A stretch of DNA of 13,924 nucleotides from Deltaproteobacteria bacterium. Lineage in GTDB: Bacteria; Myxococcota; Myxococcia; SLRQ01. This document shows, one piece after another, positions 12,993 to 13,924 of the stretch (position 1 is the first letter of the stretch; every line of letters starts with the position of its first letter). The notes below the pieces were generated by a model, which was not told the origin of the DNA, searched no databases, and saw only the letters and a program-made list of their open reading frames with translations. The stretch spans positions 1 through 13,924 of the forward strand of contig SKWY01000435.1 of assembly GCA_007128675.1 (NCBI GenBank), in the 5' to 3' direction. The translations under genes were made by a program, and so were the position numbers.

Positions 12993-13712
12993 TCACTTTG
13001 GCGCCAAAAACGGCACGTTACTCTTCACGACCGGCCTCCCTCCAGCTCCCGCTAGAAGCTTGGCCCTAGCCGGAGCACCTTCACCAGCCACGGCGGTAAG
13101 CCAGTATGCCTGTCCGTCACTGGCTACGGAGTATAGCACGGTACCAGGCAGAACATCTTCTTCGATCCTCAGCATCGGACCCTCGCCATTCCCGCTGACT
13201 CGCACCATTGGGGGCCTCTTCTGAAGCCACCGGTAGAGGTAAGGAGAACGCTCGGCCAGAGCGCCCCCTTCGGCAAGCATCGTCTCGAGCTCCTCGTCTG
13301 TCCTGGGGAAGAGGCGATGCTCCATGTAGTGGCTGGCAAGATCCTCCTGCATCCGCTCCAGCGTTCTCGACATCGAATCGGAAGGATGGTCCGTCAGGAG
13401 GCTGGACGCCCAATGAAACCGCCCTCGCTGCTCCGCCTGGAAGCCTAGCAAGGCAACGCCGAACGTCAGCACCATCAGCCCAGAGATTGGAGCCGGCACC
13501 TTCCAGAGATTGAGCCCCACGTCCGCAACCAAGCCGACCACGAAGAGTAGGGCCACAAGGGTCAAAATAGGCCAAAAAAAGGGATTCGGCGCATCGGGCA
13601 CCCAACCGGCGGGCCCGAGAACGAGGCGAACCCATACCTCCGTACGGGGAAGAGACAGCGCCAGTACGACGTAAACGAGGCCCAAGTATACGGCGAACTT
13701 CAACCAACGCAC
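12993..13712 (-). CDS. Three-TM protein with pseudopilin-like C-terminal domain, Tad operon
   Basis: This is a 239-residue protein that I do not recognise by name. Three hydrophobic helices lie at about 4-21, 46-66 and 74-91. A soluble domain of about 140 residues follows. Its pattern is a long helix (SMSRTLERMQEDLASHYM), then LFPRTDEELETML, Pro-rich strands, PGTVLYSVASDGQAYWLTAV and a short tail. That order recalls the C-terminal part of type II secretion pseudopilins (helix, xFPxT-eeL, strands, a Y-S-x-G-D/S-G step). There is no pilin-type N-terminus, so the likeness may be only of fold. It starts 31 bp after the Flp-like pilin gene and ends 100 bp before cpaB. It therefore probably acts in the Tad machine at the inner membrane. 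GTG 13712 is the longest start, with GAGG about 12 bases upstream; TTG 13703 is possible. Confidence 0.6.
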   Translation of the reverse strand: MRWLKFAVYLGLVYVVLALSLPRTEVWVRLVLGPAGWVPDAPNPFFWPILTLVALLFVVGLVADVGLNLWKVPAPISGLMVLTFGVALLGFQAEQRGRFHWASSLLTDHPSDSMSRTLERMQEDLASHYMEHRLFPRTDEELETMLAEGGALAERSPYLYRWLQKRPPMVRVSGNGEGPMLRIEEDVLPGTVLYSVASDGQAYWLTAVAGEGAPARAKLLAGAGGRPVVKSNVPFLAPK

Positions 13713-13743
13713 GAACGTAGACTACCTCGAGACGGGTCTCCAG

Positions 13744-13924
13744 TCAGGGGATTGGGAGACGAATGAGCAGGTAGAAGGACTCGAAGTAGATCTGAAGAGC
13801 TTGAAGCAGGGCTATGAACATGGGACGACCAGCAACGAAAAAACCAATCAGGATGGCCGCCGCGATCGTCCCGTACTCCACGGTGGCCTGCCCGGAGTCC
13901 TCTCCAAGAACCCGCAGTAAGGCC
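13744..13924 (-). CDS. Flp-like prepilin (5' end outside the window)
   Basis: Fifty-nine residues before a TGA stop are visible, and the frame is open at the right edge. The sequence GEDSGQATVEYGTIAAAILI has the hallmarks of Flp prepilins (PF04964): a short charged leader ending in Gly, then Q-A-T-V-E-Y with Glu at +5 and Tyr at +6 of the mature chain, and a hydrophobic helix. A TadV/CpaA-type peptidase would cut after that Gly. After the first helix (about 19-32) the chain goes on for some 27 residues, hydrophobic and aromatic-rich (IYFESFYLLIRLPIP), which is longer and less polar than in a typical major Flp pilin. It may be a minor pilin or the main one. Only a few leader residues are likely missing. 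It heads the visible part of the operon. Confidence 0.7.
   Translation of the reverse strand, partial: ALLRVLGEDSGQATVEYGTIAAAILIGFFVAGRPMFIALLQALQIYFESFYLLIRLPIP

Noticed and set aside
12997..13008. Perfect palindrome TTTGGCGCCAAA
   Set aside because: It lies in the last codons of the three-TM protein gene, has no loop or T-tract, and nothing around it suggests an operator.

Overview
The window is GC-rich bacterial DNA, dense with envelope genes. It suggests a deltaproteobacterium in the broad sense (Myxococcota, Bradymonadota or a relative). The clues are a lipoprotein with serial cysteine-rich modules, a tandem PEGA-domain protein, an FHA protein inside a Tad pilus operon, and many lone genes with signal peptides. 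This placement is inference from gene content; no marker gene is present. I found no rRNA, tRNA, CRISPR array, transposase or phage gene.

Left part (1-4852). The left edge cuts a Na+/phosphate cotransporter with a PhoU-like tail (+). It converges on a secreted M1-peptidase-like protein (-) that keeps the three zinc ligands but has Gln in place of the catalytic Glu. Divergent from that gene is a short predicted lipoprotein (+), which converges on a two-PEGA-domain membrane protein (-). Upstream of the PEGA gene are a consensus -10 box, a 7-bp dyad, a possible 44-codon ORF and a DsrE/TusD-like gene (-).

Middle part (4853-8735). Two exported proteins are read on the plus strand. The first is a 647-residue lipoprotein with a cysteine-rich N-terminus and a beta-propeller-like region that is interrupted by a second cysteine-rich block. 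The second has a signal peptide, a thioredoxin-like domain with a CXXS site, and TPR-like helices. The second overlaps the end of the Tad-linked FHA gene by 10 bp, tail to tail.

Right part (8726-13924, all -). This is a Tad/Flp (type IVc pilus) gene set. In transcription order it holds a Flp-like prepilin (cut by the right edge), a three-TM protein with a pseudopilin-like C-terminal domain, cpaB/rcpC, tadB, a possible small ORF that fills the tadB-tadC gap, tadC, and an FHA-TM-beta-sandwich-helical protein. The secretin, TadZ, TadA ATPase and prepilin peptidase are not between cpaB and tadB, where they usually lie, so they must be outside the window or absent. The close spacing (6, 10, -7 and 21 bp) from cpaB to the FHA gene argues for one transcript. 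CpaB would serve the outer-membrane channel, TadB/TadC form the inner-membrane platform, and the FHA protein probably links cytoplasmic signalling to the envelope part of the machine.

The best candidates for something new are the FHA protein and three-TM protein as lineage-specific Tad parts, the possible coupled small ORF between tadB and tadC, the M1-like pseudo-peptidase, and the interrupted propeller lipoprotein.
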